Source: Ricinus communis (Eukaryota; Streptophyta; Magnoliopsida; Malpighiales; Euphorbiaceae). From it: a DNA stretch of 64,000 bases. The first letter of the stretch is position 1, and each line of letters starts with the position of its first letter. Below the pieces are notes generated by a model. It made no database searches, had not been told where the DNA came from, and saw only the letters and a list, made by a program, of their open reading frames with translations. Below, piece after piece: positions 47,687 through 59,453 of this stretch. Where the stretch lies: the NCBI RefSeq assembly GCF_019578655.1, contig NC_063258.1:26540802-26604801 (forward strand), read 5' to 3'. Made by a program: the position numbers and the translations under genes.

Positions 47687-48161
47687 TTGCCAATGGAGGT
47701 CGAGCTAAAATCTCTAGTTTTGGCTCCTCTAAATTACTTCACAATAAAATACAAGATATACTGCTCTTACCTGATTTTAAGTCTAATTTATTATCTGTTG
47801 GAAAAATAACTAGGACCTTGAATTACAATGTTATATTCTCACCTACTACAGTGTTATTTCAGGATCGAGTCACAAGAAAGATGACTGGCGAGGGACGTTT
47901 TAAAAATGGTCTATACTACCTCACGAACTCCACCAACCAATGTCTTGTCTTGACCAGTCCAGTCGATCAAAGAATGTTGATGCATCGGTGGCTTGGGCAT
48001 CCGTCCGGTAAAATTTTAAACCAACTTTTTTGTTTAAATTTAAATTCTAGTTGTTGTGACATTTGTAAATTTTCTAAACATACTCGGTTGCCTTTCCCTT
48101 TTTCTTCTACTGTATTTGAAAATATGTTTAAATTAATTCATTCTGATATTTGGGGACCTGC
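47687..48161 (+). pseudogene. Copia-2 protease end and GAG-pre-integrase
   Basis: Resumes after the MITE with GGRAKISSFGSSKLLHN, through the pre-integrase domain (MHRWLGHPSGKILNQLF) and the first integrase zinc ligands (CDICKFSKHTRLPFPF). It reaches HSDIWGPA, where the solo LTR begins. This stretch is in one frame. Confidence 0.82.
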
Positions 48162-50525
48162 TGTCACAACCAAATTTATTTATTTATTTTTATTAATAAT
48201 TAATATTCATTAGCATGTCATTAAACATGTCATTTGCATAATGATTATGTATGATCTATTTTATTATATTATGTGGTAGATAAATAAATTATTTAGTTAC
48301 ATATTGATTTAATTGAAAAGTAATGATTTTGGACTAAATTGGAAAGTTAAAAAGAAAGAGGATTAAATTGTAAAATTTCCTATTTTTACACCAATTTACC
48401 ACCTCTTTCATTTCTTCATTTCTACACATGCATTTCCTATTTCCTTTTCTTCTTTGTCTCTTTCATTCTTCTTCTTTTCTTCTTCAAACCTTGATTTCCT
48501 AATCAAATTCTACAAACTTTTAGTAAATGAAAATCTAATTCTTCTTTTAAGTTTGAAAGATTTGGGCTTTCTTAATCAAGGGAAACAAAGGTGAGTAATT
48601 TTAATTTCTTGATTTTGCTGTAAATTAGGATTAATGATATAAAATTGTTGATTATTATGTGTTTTAGAATTGTTTAATCAAGAGTGAACATGCTATTACT
48701 TGTGATTTTGAAGCTGAAATTTCTGGGCAGATTTTTCACCTCTGATTTCGTGACCTTATTAGAGGCTTTATCTCGAAAATTTTCAAACTTGAAAGTTGTA
48801 GATGTATGTTTCAGAAATATCTTTGTAAAATGGTTTTGCAGATCGTTGAGTGAGTATGAACTTATAAGGTTCGATTTGTTGCTGCTCTGTTTATGGTTCA
48901 GCAGGTGACCTAGTTTTTGTACTGATATTTTGAGGCATTTAGAGGCTGAACCAAGCAGAGAGTTAAACATGAAAGTTGTTCATTTATATATCTAGTATAT
49001 GTCTGCAAAATTTCATAATTTTTGGTTGAGTATAACGTGAGATATGCTAAACTTAATATGGCCTGCTCGAAATTATTTTAAGCAGAAATCGGACTTAGGA
49101 TTTAGAAATTTATTGCTAATTATGTGTTTCACAACTTGAGCTAGAGAAGTCCAAATTGAGTAAAATTAGTGTCTATAGAAACTTTAGAATGTTAACTTTA
49201 TATCTGGAGAGTCTCATCAGAAAATTTATTTGTTTGATTGGTCATTTAATAGGAAACTTTTTTCTATTCTGTTTAGATGGAAATTAGAGCAGCTGTATAG
49301 AAAATGTCATAACTATTTTTATACCAATGATTTTGAAGTGATTCTTTCTACTATGGTTTCTATAAAAATGGAAGTGTAATTCTGAAAAATATGAGATTTT
49401 TATTAATTGTACATAAGTTTTGGTGTAATTTCTAAGTCAGTACCTACAAGCTGCCTTCATCAACAAATATGTTGATTTATTGTCATTCATCTCATGCATC
49501 ATATTAATATCTAGAATATATGTTATTTTATTGAAATATGATATTTTATTGATAGTAAAGATATGTATATTTATGCCTTGTGATTGGATTGTATTTGTAT
49601 TGAATATGTGAATAGGTTCATCCAAAAGAAAGGAAGTGGTAAGAGAAAAGGAATAGGATTACTTTGTTATCCTATAAATTTTGGTAAGTATTTAATAGAC
49701 TAAACTTTGTGTATATTGAGTAGCAACTGATGTTTGATTACTTGATAATTTCTTGGTTGACTGAGTTGATATTGGTTATGTTTTTGGCTTGTTGTAAAGT
49801 GAATTGATTGTGATGTGTTGTGAAGTGAATTGATTGTGATTAAGGATTGATGACTCTTGAATGGATAGTGTGTGATCGGGAAAGCTGAGCGGGCGGATAG
49901 CTACTCGAGTATGTGAGATGGCAAGACTGAGCCGAGCGGATAGTCTTGTTAAGTGGTTACTGAAATTTAAAAATGTGAGGAAATGTGAGGATGAGTCATC
50001 TGATCCTAATTTGATAGAAATAATGTGGAATTGAATTAGTTGACTTGGTTGAGTTTGAGATTATTTGCATTATGTGAGATGAAATTATTTGTTTATGAGA
50101 ATAATTGAAATGGTTGATTTTGTGATTGTTAGTTAAGTGTTGGTATAATTTTCTGTATTGATACAGACTTGATAATTCTAGCCTAATATACTATAATTTA
50201 GTAAATTAAATACTTATTGAGTCGCTAGCTCATTCCTTAGCAAATTTTTTTCAGGTTAGTGCAGTTGTAGATAGCCTTAGTTGTGCATTGCTCTCTTTGC
50301 ATCAGTCAATATTATCAGGTGGGCTAGAGGAGTTATCTCAAGCATTGGGGCATTTTGGGTACTTGTGTGAATTAAAATAATATATAAATATTCCTTATAT
50401 ATATTAAGTATGTGATGTCACTTAAATTGTATGAATGTATATTGTAACTAAGTAGTAAATTATGTTTATAAAGTTAATTATATATATATTGCTATACAAT
50501 TGGATGTTTGAGTTTGGGTGCTACA
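48162..50525. repeat. Long solo LTR (gypsy type) with CCTGC duplication
   Basis: 2364 bp from TGTCACAACC to GGGTGCTACA, flanked on both sides by CCTGC (48157-48161 and 50526-50530). The ends and the size fit LTRs of chromovirus (Del/Tekay-like) gypsy elements, from remembered examples. No coding sequence was found, so it is a solo LTR left by LTR-LTR recombination. Its open frames (for example 48674-48970) are not genes. Confidence 0.85.
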
Positions 50526-53044
50526 CCTGCCCCCATTACCTATAATCATTTCAGATACTTTGTCACATTCATTGACGATTACTCCTGCACTACTTGGGTT
50601 TATTTATTAAAAGGAAAAAAATAAGGTCTTTATTTGTTTTCAAAACTTTTTACTGCCAAAATTAAAATTTTTCGCTCAGACAATAGCACTGAATACATAA
50701 ATAAAAAAAAATTTAGACTTCTTTTTCAAAGAAGGTATTTTGCAATAAACCACTTGTATTAATACCCCCGAACAAAATAGAGTTTTCGAAAGAAAAAACA
50801 GGCATCTCCTTGAGGTCACCGGGACTCTTCTTTTTTAAAATAATGTTTCGAATATTTTTTGGTCGGATGTCCTCATAATCGCTACGTATCTCATCAACAG
50901 ATTATCCAGTACCAAACTAAAAAAATCTTAGCCCTATAGAAATTCTCAAAGGAAGAAAAATAGAATTAGGGCACATTCGAGTTCTTGGCTGCACTAGCTT
51001 TGTTCATATCAAACGCCATCACAAACTCGACAAGAGTTTGGTTAAAACAGTGTTCCTAGGATATTCCTCAGAAAAAAGGGGTATAAATGCTATGATCCCT
51101 CCACTCACAAGACCTACATTTTTCAAGATGTGTCATTTGTTGAAAGTGAAACTTACTTCACAAATGACCCAAGAAAAACTCATGGGCACCATACCTTATT
51201 ATTTCCGCGTAACCTTTCCTTTTTTGACAGTAAAATACAGGATACTCCACCTAGGAGGGAGTCGTATTTAGAGGCAATTCCGAAGGCAACTCCTTCAGGG
51301 GGAGAGCATGAGAGTAACAGAGAAGATGGGCCACACGAAGAAGAGCCACAAGAAATTGCCCTGCGAAGATCCACCCGACCAACCAAACCCCCTGCCAGGT
51401 TAAGAGACTATGTGTCCCATAAGGTCTCGTATCCAATTCAATGTTTCATTAAACTTACGATTCAATATCAAATCAATATAAGGCATACCTAGGCAATCTC
51501 ACAACACACACCGAACCCACATCCTTTTATGAAGCTAACACCGATCCAATTGGTGTAAAGCCATGAAGGAAGAGCTCCAAGCCCTAGAAAAAAAATGATA
51601 CCTGGGATATTACCACTTCGCCATCGAATAAAAAACCCGTCAGGTCTAAATGGGTGTATAAAATAAAATACAAATGTGATGGTACAACTGAAAGATATAA
51701 GGCTAGGTTAGTAGCAAAAGGGTTTACCCAAATCTATAAGGTGGACTACTAGGAAACCTTTGCACCCGTAGCTAAAATGAGTACTGTTCGCATTTTATTA
51801 TCTATTGCCACTAACTTAGGATGGAGTCTGTTTCAAATGGATGTGAAAAACGCATTCCTCCAAGGGTCTCTAGACGAAGAAGTCTATATGACTTATCCTC
51901 CAGGCCACAAGTCTTTATCAGATCACTCCTTAGTATGTAAACTTAAAAAGGCTATATATGGACTAAAGCAATCTCCAAGAGCATGGTATGCCAAGCTAAG
52001 CCATTTTCTCTTAAATATCAATTTTAACAAGTGTGCCTCTGATTCCTCTATGTTTGTAAAACACACCCACACATGCATTATTATTATTCTTGTATATGTA
52101 GATGACATTATCATAACCGGTAATAATAATGAGGAGATTGAAGAGGTTAAGCAAAAACTAAAAAAAGAATTTGATATCAAAGACTTAGGTCAACTATCAT
52201 AGTTTCTCGGAATAGAAATAGCCAAATCTCATAAAGGCTTATTTTTGTCTCAAAGAATGTACGTTCTTGACCTTCTGAAAGAAACAAGAAAAATGGGCGT
52301 CAAATGTATAAATACCCCAATGGAAACTAATGTCAAACTTAATTTGGAAGATGGGGACCCATTAGATAACATAGGTCATTATCAGCGCCTAGTAGAAAAG
52401 TTAATATATCTAACCATCACTAGACCTGATATTGCTTACGCAGTAAGTATGGTAAGCCAGTTTATGCATGTTCCTCGTACCAGCCACTTGGATGCTATTG
52501 ATAGAATTTTTAGATATCTCAAAAGCACCCCAGGTCAAGGTATTTGGATGAAAAATAACAATGCTAATACTATAGTTGGTTTCTCTGATGCAGATTGGGT
52601 AGGAAGCTGTGATAGAAAGTCAACTTCAGGATTCTGCACCTTTGTAGAAGGAAACTTAGTAACATGGAAAAGCAAAAATAAACTGTAACCGCAAGATCAA
52701 GCGCAGAAGCTGAATATCTAGTCATGGCATCAACAACCAGCAAGCTTATTTGGATCAAACAAGTACTTGCTGACATGAGAATAGAATACAAAGGCCTGAT
52801 GAAAATATATTGCGATAATCAAGCAGCTAGGCACATTGCATCAAATCCCATTTTTCACAAATGAACTAAACATATTGAAGTCGACTGCCATTTCATAAGA
52901 GAAAAAGTACAATCTGGAGAAATTGAAACTTCGTTCGTCAAAAGCCACAAAAAGTTGGCGGATATATTTACGAAGGCTCTGGATAAAGCAAATCACCAGA
53001 ACCTTCTTAACAAGATGGGTTCTATCAACTTATTCAAACCCATA
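50526..53044 (+). pseudogene. Copia-2 integrase end, reverse transcriptase and RNase H
   Basis: The integrase resumes at 50526 with many frameshifts to about 51100. The hinge (51130-51492) and RT (from about 51540) follow. 51777-52202 is open and carries [20 protein letters not shown] and the catalytic ILVYVDDIIITGN. 52245-52688 holds the thumb and RNase H start (SDADWVGSCDRKSTSGF). A frameshift at about 52680 and a stop at 52862-52864 break the RNase H end. Very similar to copia-1. Confidence 0.87.
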
Positions 53045-53055
53045 TTGAGGGGGAG

Positions 53056-53378
53056 TGTTGAATAACCAAACCCTGAAGTAAGAACACAGGGACCAAAGGA
53101 CAAGGACCGAAGGTCAAGGCCTCAGGTCTGTACAACAGAAAGCTGTATAGACATCTCATCACAGGCCTGTGGAACAGAAAAAAGGAGCAACCTTTCTTCC
53201 CTAAGAAAGAAAGGTCGCTTCTACCTTTCCCAGTCTAGAAATAAACGTTGACATAGATCATAGAGGGACATTAGGTAGCTTAAGGACCGTTACCCCTCAA
53301 ACTTGTATATAATAGATTATACACATACTTGTAATCTCAGCGTTCATACTTGTAAACTCATCATAGATCAATAAAACC
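53056..53378 (+). repeat. Copia-2 3' LTR, truncated at its outer end
   Basis: Begins TGTTGAATAACC after the polypurine tract. It matches the solo LTR at 45503 up to AATAAAACC, then passes into LINE sequence at a shared AAAACCC. About 20 bp of the LTR end are missing. Confidence 0.85.
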
Positions 53379-54205
53379 CAAAATACAACACATTCATATG
53401 ACCTTGATCCACTCTAGTTGTGTTACACAGTCTCAATTAAAAATAACACATCAGGATATTTTTGCTTCACCAAGAAAGGAACTGCAAAGGGGTTTCCTAA
53501 CCCTCTACAGTTCCAACTTAAGCAATTCATAATCCTCGGGGTGCCCGTGGCACAGGATTCGCTGATATAATTGTAGAGTTAACCATGGTAGAAGAGGTAG
53601 AGGGGCCCCTAACTGACATGGTGAAAAATCAAGCTTACGTTTCTTTCCCTCCAAAGAAGAAACTGATGCAATAGATACTACTTGGTCAACCGCATTATCC
53701 AGCGTAAAACAAACATCAATTAAACCCGAATGAGAATTAGTAGAATTACTCGTAGTAGGAATATAATCCTGGGTAGTATGATGAGAAGAAACTTGTGCAC
53801 TACCTTCCATAGTAGTGGATAGAGTATTCGTCGATACATTATCCTTTAACCAAGGAGAATCATGATGATACATAGAGTTGCGAATGAGAGAGGGAAGGGC
53901 TCACAGCCAAGTACCATATTGTTTTTCTACCGTAAGTACATTAGGATTATCATAAGCAATGGTGCATTGCCTGTCTGTATGACCAAGAATTCTACAAATG
54001 AAACAAAAAGGAGTAACTTTTCGTATTTGAAAGAGATCCAACCCGTGAAATTATCTGAACGCCACAGTCGCATACCACGCGATAACAGTCTCCTGATGTT
54101 GAATTCCACTCGAATTCGAAGATAGTGCTTACCAAATTCTCTAGATGTAGGCATTTCCATATCCAGAAAATGCCCAATGGAATTTCCAATCTTCTCACTG
54201 ATTTC
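53373..54205 (-). mobile_element. LINE fragment D: ORF1 zinc knuckle and endonuclease start
   Basis: On the minus strand, 54008-53964 encodes a CCHC knuckle (FCFICRILGHTDRQC) that follows an RIRVEFNIRRLLSRGMRLW block, both typical of plant L1 ORF1 (DUF4283/zf-CCHC_4). 53873-53505 is the variable ORF1 tail. The second ORF begins at the ATG at 53530 (MNCLSWNCRGLGNP, the hallmark start of plant L1 endonuclease), overlapping the ORF1 end. It reaches a stop at about 53425. The right end at 54205 is where copia-3 inserted; the 5' end of the LINE lies beyond. Confidence 0.82.
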
Positions 54206-54517
54206 TGTTAAAACTTGATTAGAATTTTTATCCTATTAATTTTGTCTTCTTTGTTGCATATAGATAACTTGTGTTTATGCAAGAATAGCTTGCTTAAGTT
54301 GTTAGTTTAACTTAGCCAGGTGGGATTATAAGTTCTTAGCCAATTCATGTAATATAGAAGCTTGCTTGTAGTAGTGTACAAGCTCTTCATCTTCTCTGCA
54401 ATTCTAAGTTAGGTTGTATAAATATTTTCTGGTTTTAGTTAATTAAAACAACAAGTTTTTCCACAATCATTTTTTCTTTTTCTCTTTGATTGCTTTGAGT
54501 TTACAAAGAAATTAACA
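54206..54517 (+). repeat. Copia-3 5' LTR
   Basis: About 312 bp, TGTTAAAACTTG to ATTAACA, placed by the TG...CA ends and by the tRNA-Met primer-binding site three bases further on. The matching 3' LTR is not in the window. Confidence 0.78.
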
Positions 54518-54668
54518 AAATGGTATCAGAGCTCTCTTGATCTTAGAGAGATCTTTGAGTGAAAATAATCAGCTCTTGTTGCTAACCAAATTTCTTGTCC
54601 ATTACTTTTAATCAATTCGCCTAAACATAAAAAACACTTCATTCTCTTTTTCTTCTTCTATTAAAATC

Positions 54669-56019
54669 ATGTCAAATACAAATGGTCTTGTCATTGTACC
54701 CCCTCTTATTCTCACAGGAGATAATTAGACAAAATGGGCTATCAAAATGCAATATTACTTGCAAGCCTTTGATCTATGGAGTTATATCGAGGAAGACAGG
54801 GATCCTACTCCACTCAGGGATAATCCTACTTTGAATCAAATCAAAAACCATAATGAAGAAATGTATTCATTCAGCTCTTTCAAATTTTATCTTTGATAAG
54901 ATAATCTGTTTTGATGCATTAAAGGAGATATGGGATTACTTGAAGGAAGAATATCAAGGCAATGATAAAACAGGGAAGACGCAGACATTGAGTTTAAGAA
55001 GAAAGTTTGAAATGGAGAGAATGGTGGAGACTGAGAATGTGAAGGAGTTCACTGACAGATTGATGGCTATAGCTAATAAAATCATATTGCTTGGTGAGGA
55101 CATGTCTGACCAAAGGATTGTTGAGAAGATTTTGGTAAGCTTGCCCGAAAGGTTCGAGTCAAAGATTTCTTCGCTCGAAGATTCCAGAGATCTTGCCAGC
55201 ATTACTCTACCTAAATTGCTAAATGCTTTTGAAGCATTGGAGCAAAGGAGACCTTACAAGTAGAAAGCATTGACTGAAGGAGCATACTTTGTAAACCAAA
55301 AGGAGTTTACTCAGTCCATTGTCAATGTTAACTCTGGTAGTGGTGGAAACAAACATAAACAAATTGGTGAGAGCAGCAGAAATGGTGGAAAGAAGGGAAA
55401 GTTTCCTCCATGCTCACTCTGCAACAAGACTACACACAAGGAAAAGAACTGTTGGTTCAGGCCTAAATCTCAATGCAAAATATGTTCTCAAAAGGGGCAT
55501 ATTGCAAAGGTCTGCAAAAACAAGAAACAAGCTCAAGCAGCAGATGCACAACCAGCTTAAGAAGATGAAACTCTCTTTGTGGCAGCTTGTATTGATGATT
55601 TGAGTAGTAGCAAGACTTGGCTCATTGATAGTGGATGAAGTCATCACATGACAACAGATGTGAGCCGCTTTAGCAACCTGGATACTTCCTGTACTACCAA
55701 AATGAAAATTGGTAATGGTGCTAGAATTAGAGCTCAAGGAAGAGGAGTTATTTCTATTCAAACTTCAGTAGGTATGAAGTCCATTAATGAGGTTCTTTTT
55801 GTACCTCTTCTTAGTGTTGGGCAGTTGCTAGAAGAGAATTATTCTCTGGTGTTTAAAGATAAGAGATGCATAATTTTTTATCCTCTTGGTGTTGAATTGA
55901 TAACTGTCAAGATGAGAAACAAGAGTTTTTATCTAGAATGGAGTCATGGAAATCCTAAAGCTCATGCATTCTCAACTGTGGTTGATGAATCAATACTCTT
56001 CTCTAAGCAAGATGCATAA
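54669..56019 (+). pseudogene. Copia-3 gag and protease
   Basis: Starts at ATG 54669 (MSNTNGLVIVPPLILTGDN), then a stop (54727) and a frame change near 54850. 54853-55263 is the UBN2 gag core (EIWDYLKEEYQGNDKT, RLMAIANKI). 55270-55560 carries two tandem zinc knuckles (CSLCNKTTHKEKNC and CKICSQKGHIAKVC). The protease motif LIDSG is followed by a TGA where Cys or Ala stands in relatives (55636-55638). 55648-56019 continues the protease and pre-integrase region. Confidence 0.83.
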
Positions 56020-57480
56020 GCTATCTCTTGTGAAAAATGTTCCTGCTATAGTTGACAATGGTGGTGTATGTGAGGTATGTGAGAAGGGAAAGCAAAAGAG
56101 ATTACCATTCCCAATAGGGCAATCTTGGAGAGCAACTGAAAAACTCCAACTCATTCACACTGATCTGTGTGGCCCTATAAGCACACCATCTTTGAATGGC
56201 AGTCTATACTTTATTGCTTTTATTAATGACTACTCAAGGATGTTCTGGGTATATTTCTTGATGAGCGAAGCAGATGTGGCAGCAGTGTTCTGGAAATTCA
56301 AAGCTTGGATTGAAAATCAAGCTAATAGCAAGATAAAGGTGTTGAGATCAGACAATGGGAGTGAATACAAGTCAGAAAAGTTCCAGCAGTTCTGTAGTGA
56401 TTCTGGAGTGCAACATCAACTTACTACAATATACACACCACAGCAAAATGGTGTGTAAGAGGAAGAACAGAACTATCATGGAAATGGCAAGGTGTTTAAT
56501 GTTTGAGAAGAATTTGCCAAAGAAATTCTGGGCAGAAAGTGTTAGCATCTCAGTCTATCTTCTCAACAGACTACCAACTAGTGTATCGGATGGTAAGACA
56601 GCATTTGAGGCTTGGTTTGGCTATAAACCAGAAATGGAGCACCTCAGGATCTTTGGTAGCATCTGCTGTGTACATATTCCAGAACAAAAGAGAAAGAAGC
56701 TAGATGAGAAATCAGAAACTTGTATCTTGGTTGGCTACAGTAGTGAAACTAAGGGTTATAGAGTGTATAATCCTCTTACTAACAATATTCTAGTTAGTAG
56801 AAATATTTGTTTTGATGAAAGAGCTAGCTGGGATTAGGAAAAAGGTGGTGTTGGTCATGAATCACCATCTCTAAAGGTGCAAGGACACCAAGAACGAGAC
56901 GTAACTACTACAGACTCTGAAGAAGCAGAAAGTGAGGGAATAAGAGGGACCAGATCTATTGATGACATATAGGAGAGATGCAATGTTGTTGTGATAGAGC
57001 CTGGAAGCTATGAAGAAGTAATGATGCTTCCTGGATGGAAGGAAGCAATGCAGGAGGAGCTGGACATGATTCACCAGGATCAAACATGGATTCTTATTAA
57101 AAAACCAGAAAATAAGGTCATAGGAGTAAAATGGGTCTATAGGACAAAACTAAACAGTGATGGTTCAGTGAGCAAGCTAAAGGCTAGACTTGTTATGAAG
57201 GGCTATGCACAACAGTTTGGTGTGGACTTCTCAGAGACATTTGCTCCTGTGGCAAGGCTTGATACAATCAAGCTAATTCTTGTAATTGTAGCTCAGAAAC
57301 ATTGGAGAGTTCATCAAATGGATGTCCAGTCAGCTTTTCTTAATGGCTTGCTTAATGAGATGTGTATGTTGAGCAATCAGAAGAGTTTATAAGCTCAGGA
57401 AATGAAAGCAAGTCATGTTTGTTAAAGAAGGCCTTGTATAGGTTGAAGTAGGCCCCCAGAGCCTGGTATAGCAGAATTGA
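56020..57480 (+). pseudogene. Copia-3 integrase and reverse transcriptase, first part
   Basis: Integrase pieces are CEVCEKGKQKRLPFP, HTDLCGPISTPSLNGS and VLRSDNGSEYKS (the second catalytic Asp), a stop at about 56458, then the end (YLLNRLPTSV, HLRIFGSICCVHIP). After a decayed hinge, 56991-57392 opens the RT (KWVYRTKLNSDGSVSKLKARL, HQMDVQSAFLNGLLNE). The frame is lost near 57390 and the RT is cut at about 57495. Confidence 0.83.
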
Positions 57481-57495
57481 TGACTATCTTATTGA

Positions 57496-58970
57496 TGTGC
57501 ATAGTTTTACACATATTTGCTTGCATATTATTGCATATTATTCTTAGCAATTATTATGCTTTTATTACCAGATCACCCATGCTTTGTCTTCTTTTGCATT
57601 TCAGGAGCATTTATAGGACCGTCATCAGTGTTTAAGCAATTATAGATCAATACGTGTGGAAATGGATGAGAATTCATCAAGATCGAATAAGAGCTCGCGT
57701 TGCACACATTGAGCACGGCCTGAGTCAAGGCCGTGCTGACCATCACGGCCTAAGTCAAGGCCGTCACCATCACACCGAGTCAAGGGCCGATCGACCATCA
57801 CCTTGCACGGACTCGACCGTGACCAACCATCGAAACTTGGTCTTCAAAATAATGGTTTGGGCATGGTTTTCGAGGCCACCACGGGGGCACGGCCATGGTG
57901 AAAAACCTACTTGGTGAGATCCACAGTTTCAGCACAGCCTAGACTCCGTCCGGTCGTGCTGAAACAAAATATATAAGGAAAATGAATTTTTTTAGGGTTA
58001 GAAAAAGGGGGAAGGAGTGACATAGAGCCCTGGCGGCTGGTTTGGTTTCTGCACAGAATTGAGTGCGAGAGAGAGTTGCAGGGAGGAAGAATCCCGGAAT
58101 CGCAAGGTTCCGAGTGCAAAACAGTAGTGGAGCAATTCAAGAGGCAATTTGGGAAATTAATCAAAGTGTAGATCCAGATTTGGAGTTGTTCATCCAATTC
58201 GAGAGAAAAAGGTGTACATATTTTAATTTCATTATTCTTTCATTGTAATTGATTTCCTGATTAAATCCATTGGGATTTCTTTACTATGTTGGCTTAATAT
58301 TATATTGTTGGATTGTTTGAGTTGGTTTTGTATTCTTCTTGCTTTCAGTATTAATAAGATAGTATTATTCATGAGACGTTGTGAATTGTGGTGTTTAGAT
58401 TGCTTTGTGTGATTGAGAAGTCCATTTGGCAATTGGAATTTTGAATAGCAAAAACTGGTTAATAATCACTTAAAGATAAGGATAATTAACTAGCCGGATT
58501 AAGAATTAACAAAGCTTAATAGAGGCAGATTAAAGCTTAATGCTAATTTAAGAATCAATCATTAGGAAGAGATTCCAACTTTAGGTTATTAGGTTTACGA
58601 ATTCGGTTATCGAGAGAGAGAAATTGAATTCAGTTAAGAATTCGTCCACGGGTAGCATAATTGAATTCATCAATCCTTTATCTTTTATTTGATCACCAAC
58701 TAGTTTAGGTTCCCTTTGGGTTTGCTTTCTTGTCTTGGTTATTTCATTTATCCATTCATTCCTGCATCTTCCTTAGAACTTAGCTTGTAGCTATTAGTTA
58801 GTTTAGAAATTATTCATCATTCATCTTAGGTTAATATAACAAAGAACAAAGAAGTAACTCTGGGCTTTCACTTTTCTGAGGAATACGACCTTGATATTCG
58901 CCATTAGTGCTAGACTGCATCGATAGGTACACTGCCTTAGATTGTAGCTAACGCTTACCAAGCTTGGATT
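57496..58970. mobile_element. Insertion in copia-3, probable solo LTR
   Basis: Splits the RT between WYSRIDDYLID and LGFRRSLSEPTLFVK. Its left end (TGTGCATAGTTTTACACA) and right end (about GCTTACCA) suggest a TG...CA bounded LTR of about 1.47 kb. No protein is encoded. At 57700-57900 it holds GC-rich, partly repeated GCACGGCC / CAAGGCCGT units. I could not find a clean target duplication, so borders are uncertain by about 10-20 bp and the class is a guess (Tat/Ogre-like gypsy). Confidence 0.6.
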
Positions 58971-59453
58971 TCGAAGGAGCCTGAGTGAGCCAACTTTGTT
59001 TGTAAAAATTGCTGCAAATGATTCTTTAATCATTTCTTTATATGTAGATGATTTACTGGTCACAGGCAACAAAACTACCATGATTCAGGATTTCAAAGCT
59101 CAAACGAAGGCAGAATTTCAAATGTCTGACCCTGGAGAAATGAGTTATTTCCTTGGAATGGAGATTAAGCAAACTATTGCAGGAATTTTTGCATTTAAGC
59201 AGAAGTATTCAAAGGAAATCCTAAAGAAGTTTCATATGGAGAATTGCAAGTTAGTAAGCTCGCCGTCAATGAAGAATGTTAAGTTATCTAAAGATGATGG
59301 ACATGAGACAGCTGAGGAAAGTAAGTACAGGAGTCTTGTGGGATGTTTACTTTATTTAGCATCAAGAAGACCAGACATTGTGTTCACTGTAAGTATGTTG
59401 TCGAGGTTCATGCATTGTCCTAATGCTTTTGCAAATAAATAGAAAAGATAGGT
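58971..59453 (+). pseudogene. Copia-3 reverse transcriptase, second part
   Basis: Resumes with LGFRRSLSEPTLFVKIAAN and the catalytic box LYVDDLLVTGN, through GEMSYFLGMEIKQ and the connection (SLVGCLLYLASRRPDIVF, LSRFMHCPNA). A stop at 59440-59442 follows, and copia-4 begins at 59454. Confidence 0.85.

Larger units (their letters stand above)
45969..53378 (+). mobile_element. Copia-2: 5'-truncated Ty1/copia element, same family as copia-1
   Basis: The body starts inside gag and has no 5' LTR or primer-binding site. Its 3' LTR (53056-53378) begins after a polypurine tract (TTGAGGGGGAG, 53045-53055) and lacks its last 20 bp or so. Gene order and sequence follow copia-1. It is interrupted by a hAT-type MITE (47073-47686) and a solo LTR (48162-50525). 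The LINE sequence AAAACCC...TCTCAA lies at both borders (54 and 64 bp), which is not the 5-bp duplication of a normal integration. Confidence 0.88.
54206..59453 (+). mobile_element. Copia-3: a different Ty1/copia element, 3' end not in view
   Basis: The 5' LTR (54206-54517) is followed by primer-binding site TGGTATCAGAGC at 54521-54532, then gag, protease, integrase and RT in copia order. It is interrupted by a roughly 1.5-kb insertion (about 57496-58970). The RNase H is cut by copia-4 at 59454, and the 3' LTR lies outside the window. It differs from copia-1 and copia-2 in LTR and in its double zinc knuckle. It inserted into LINE ORF1. Confidence 0.87.

Noticed and set aside
48674..48970. A 98-codon minus-strand frame and its plus-strand partner
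   Set aside because: Inside the 2.36-kb solo LTR; no known domain.
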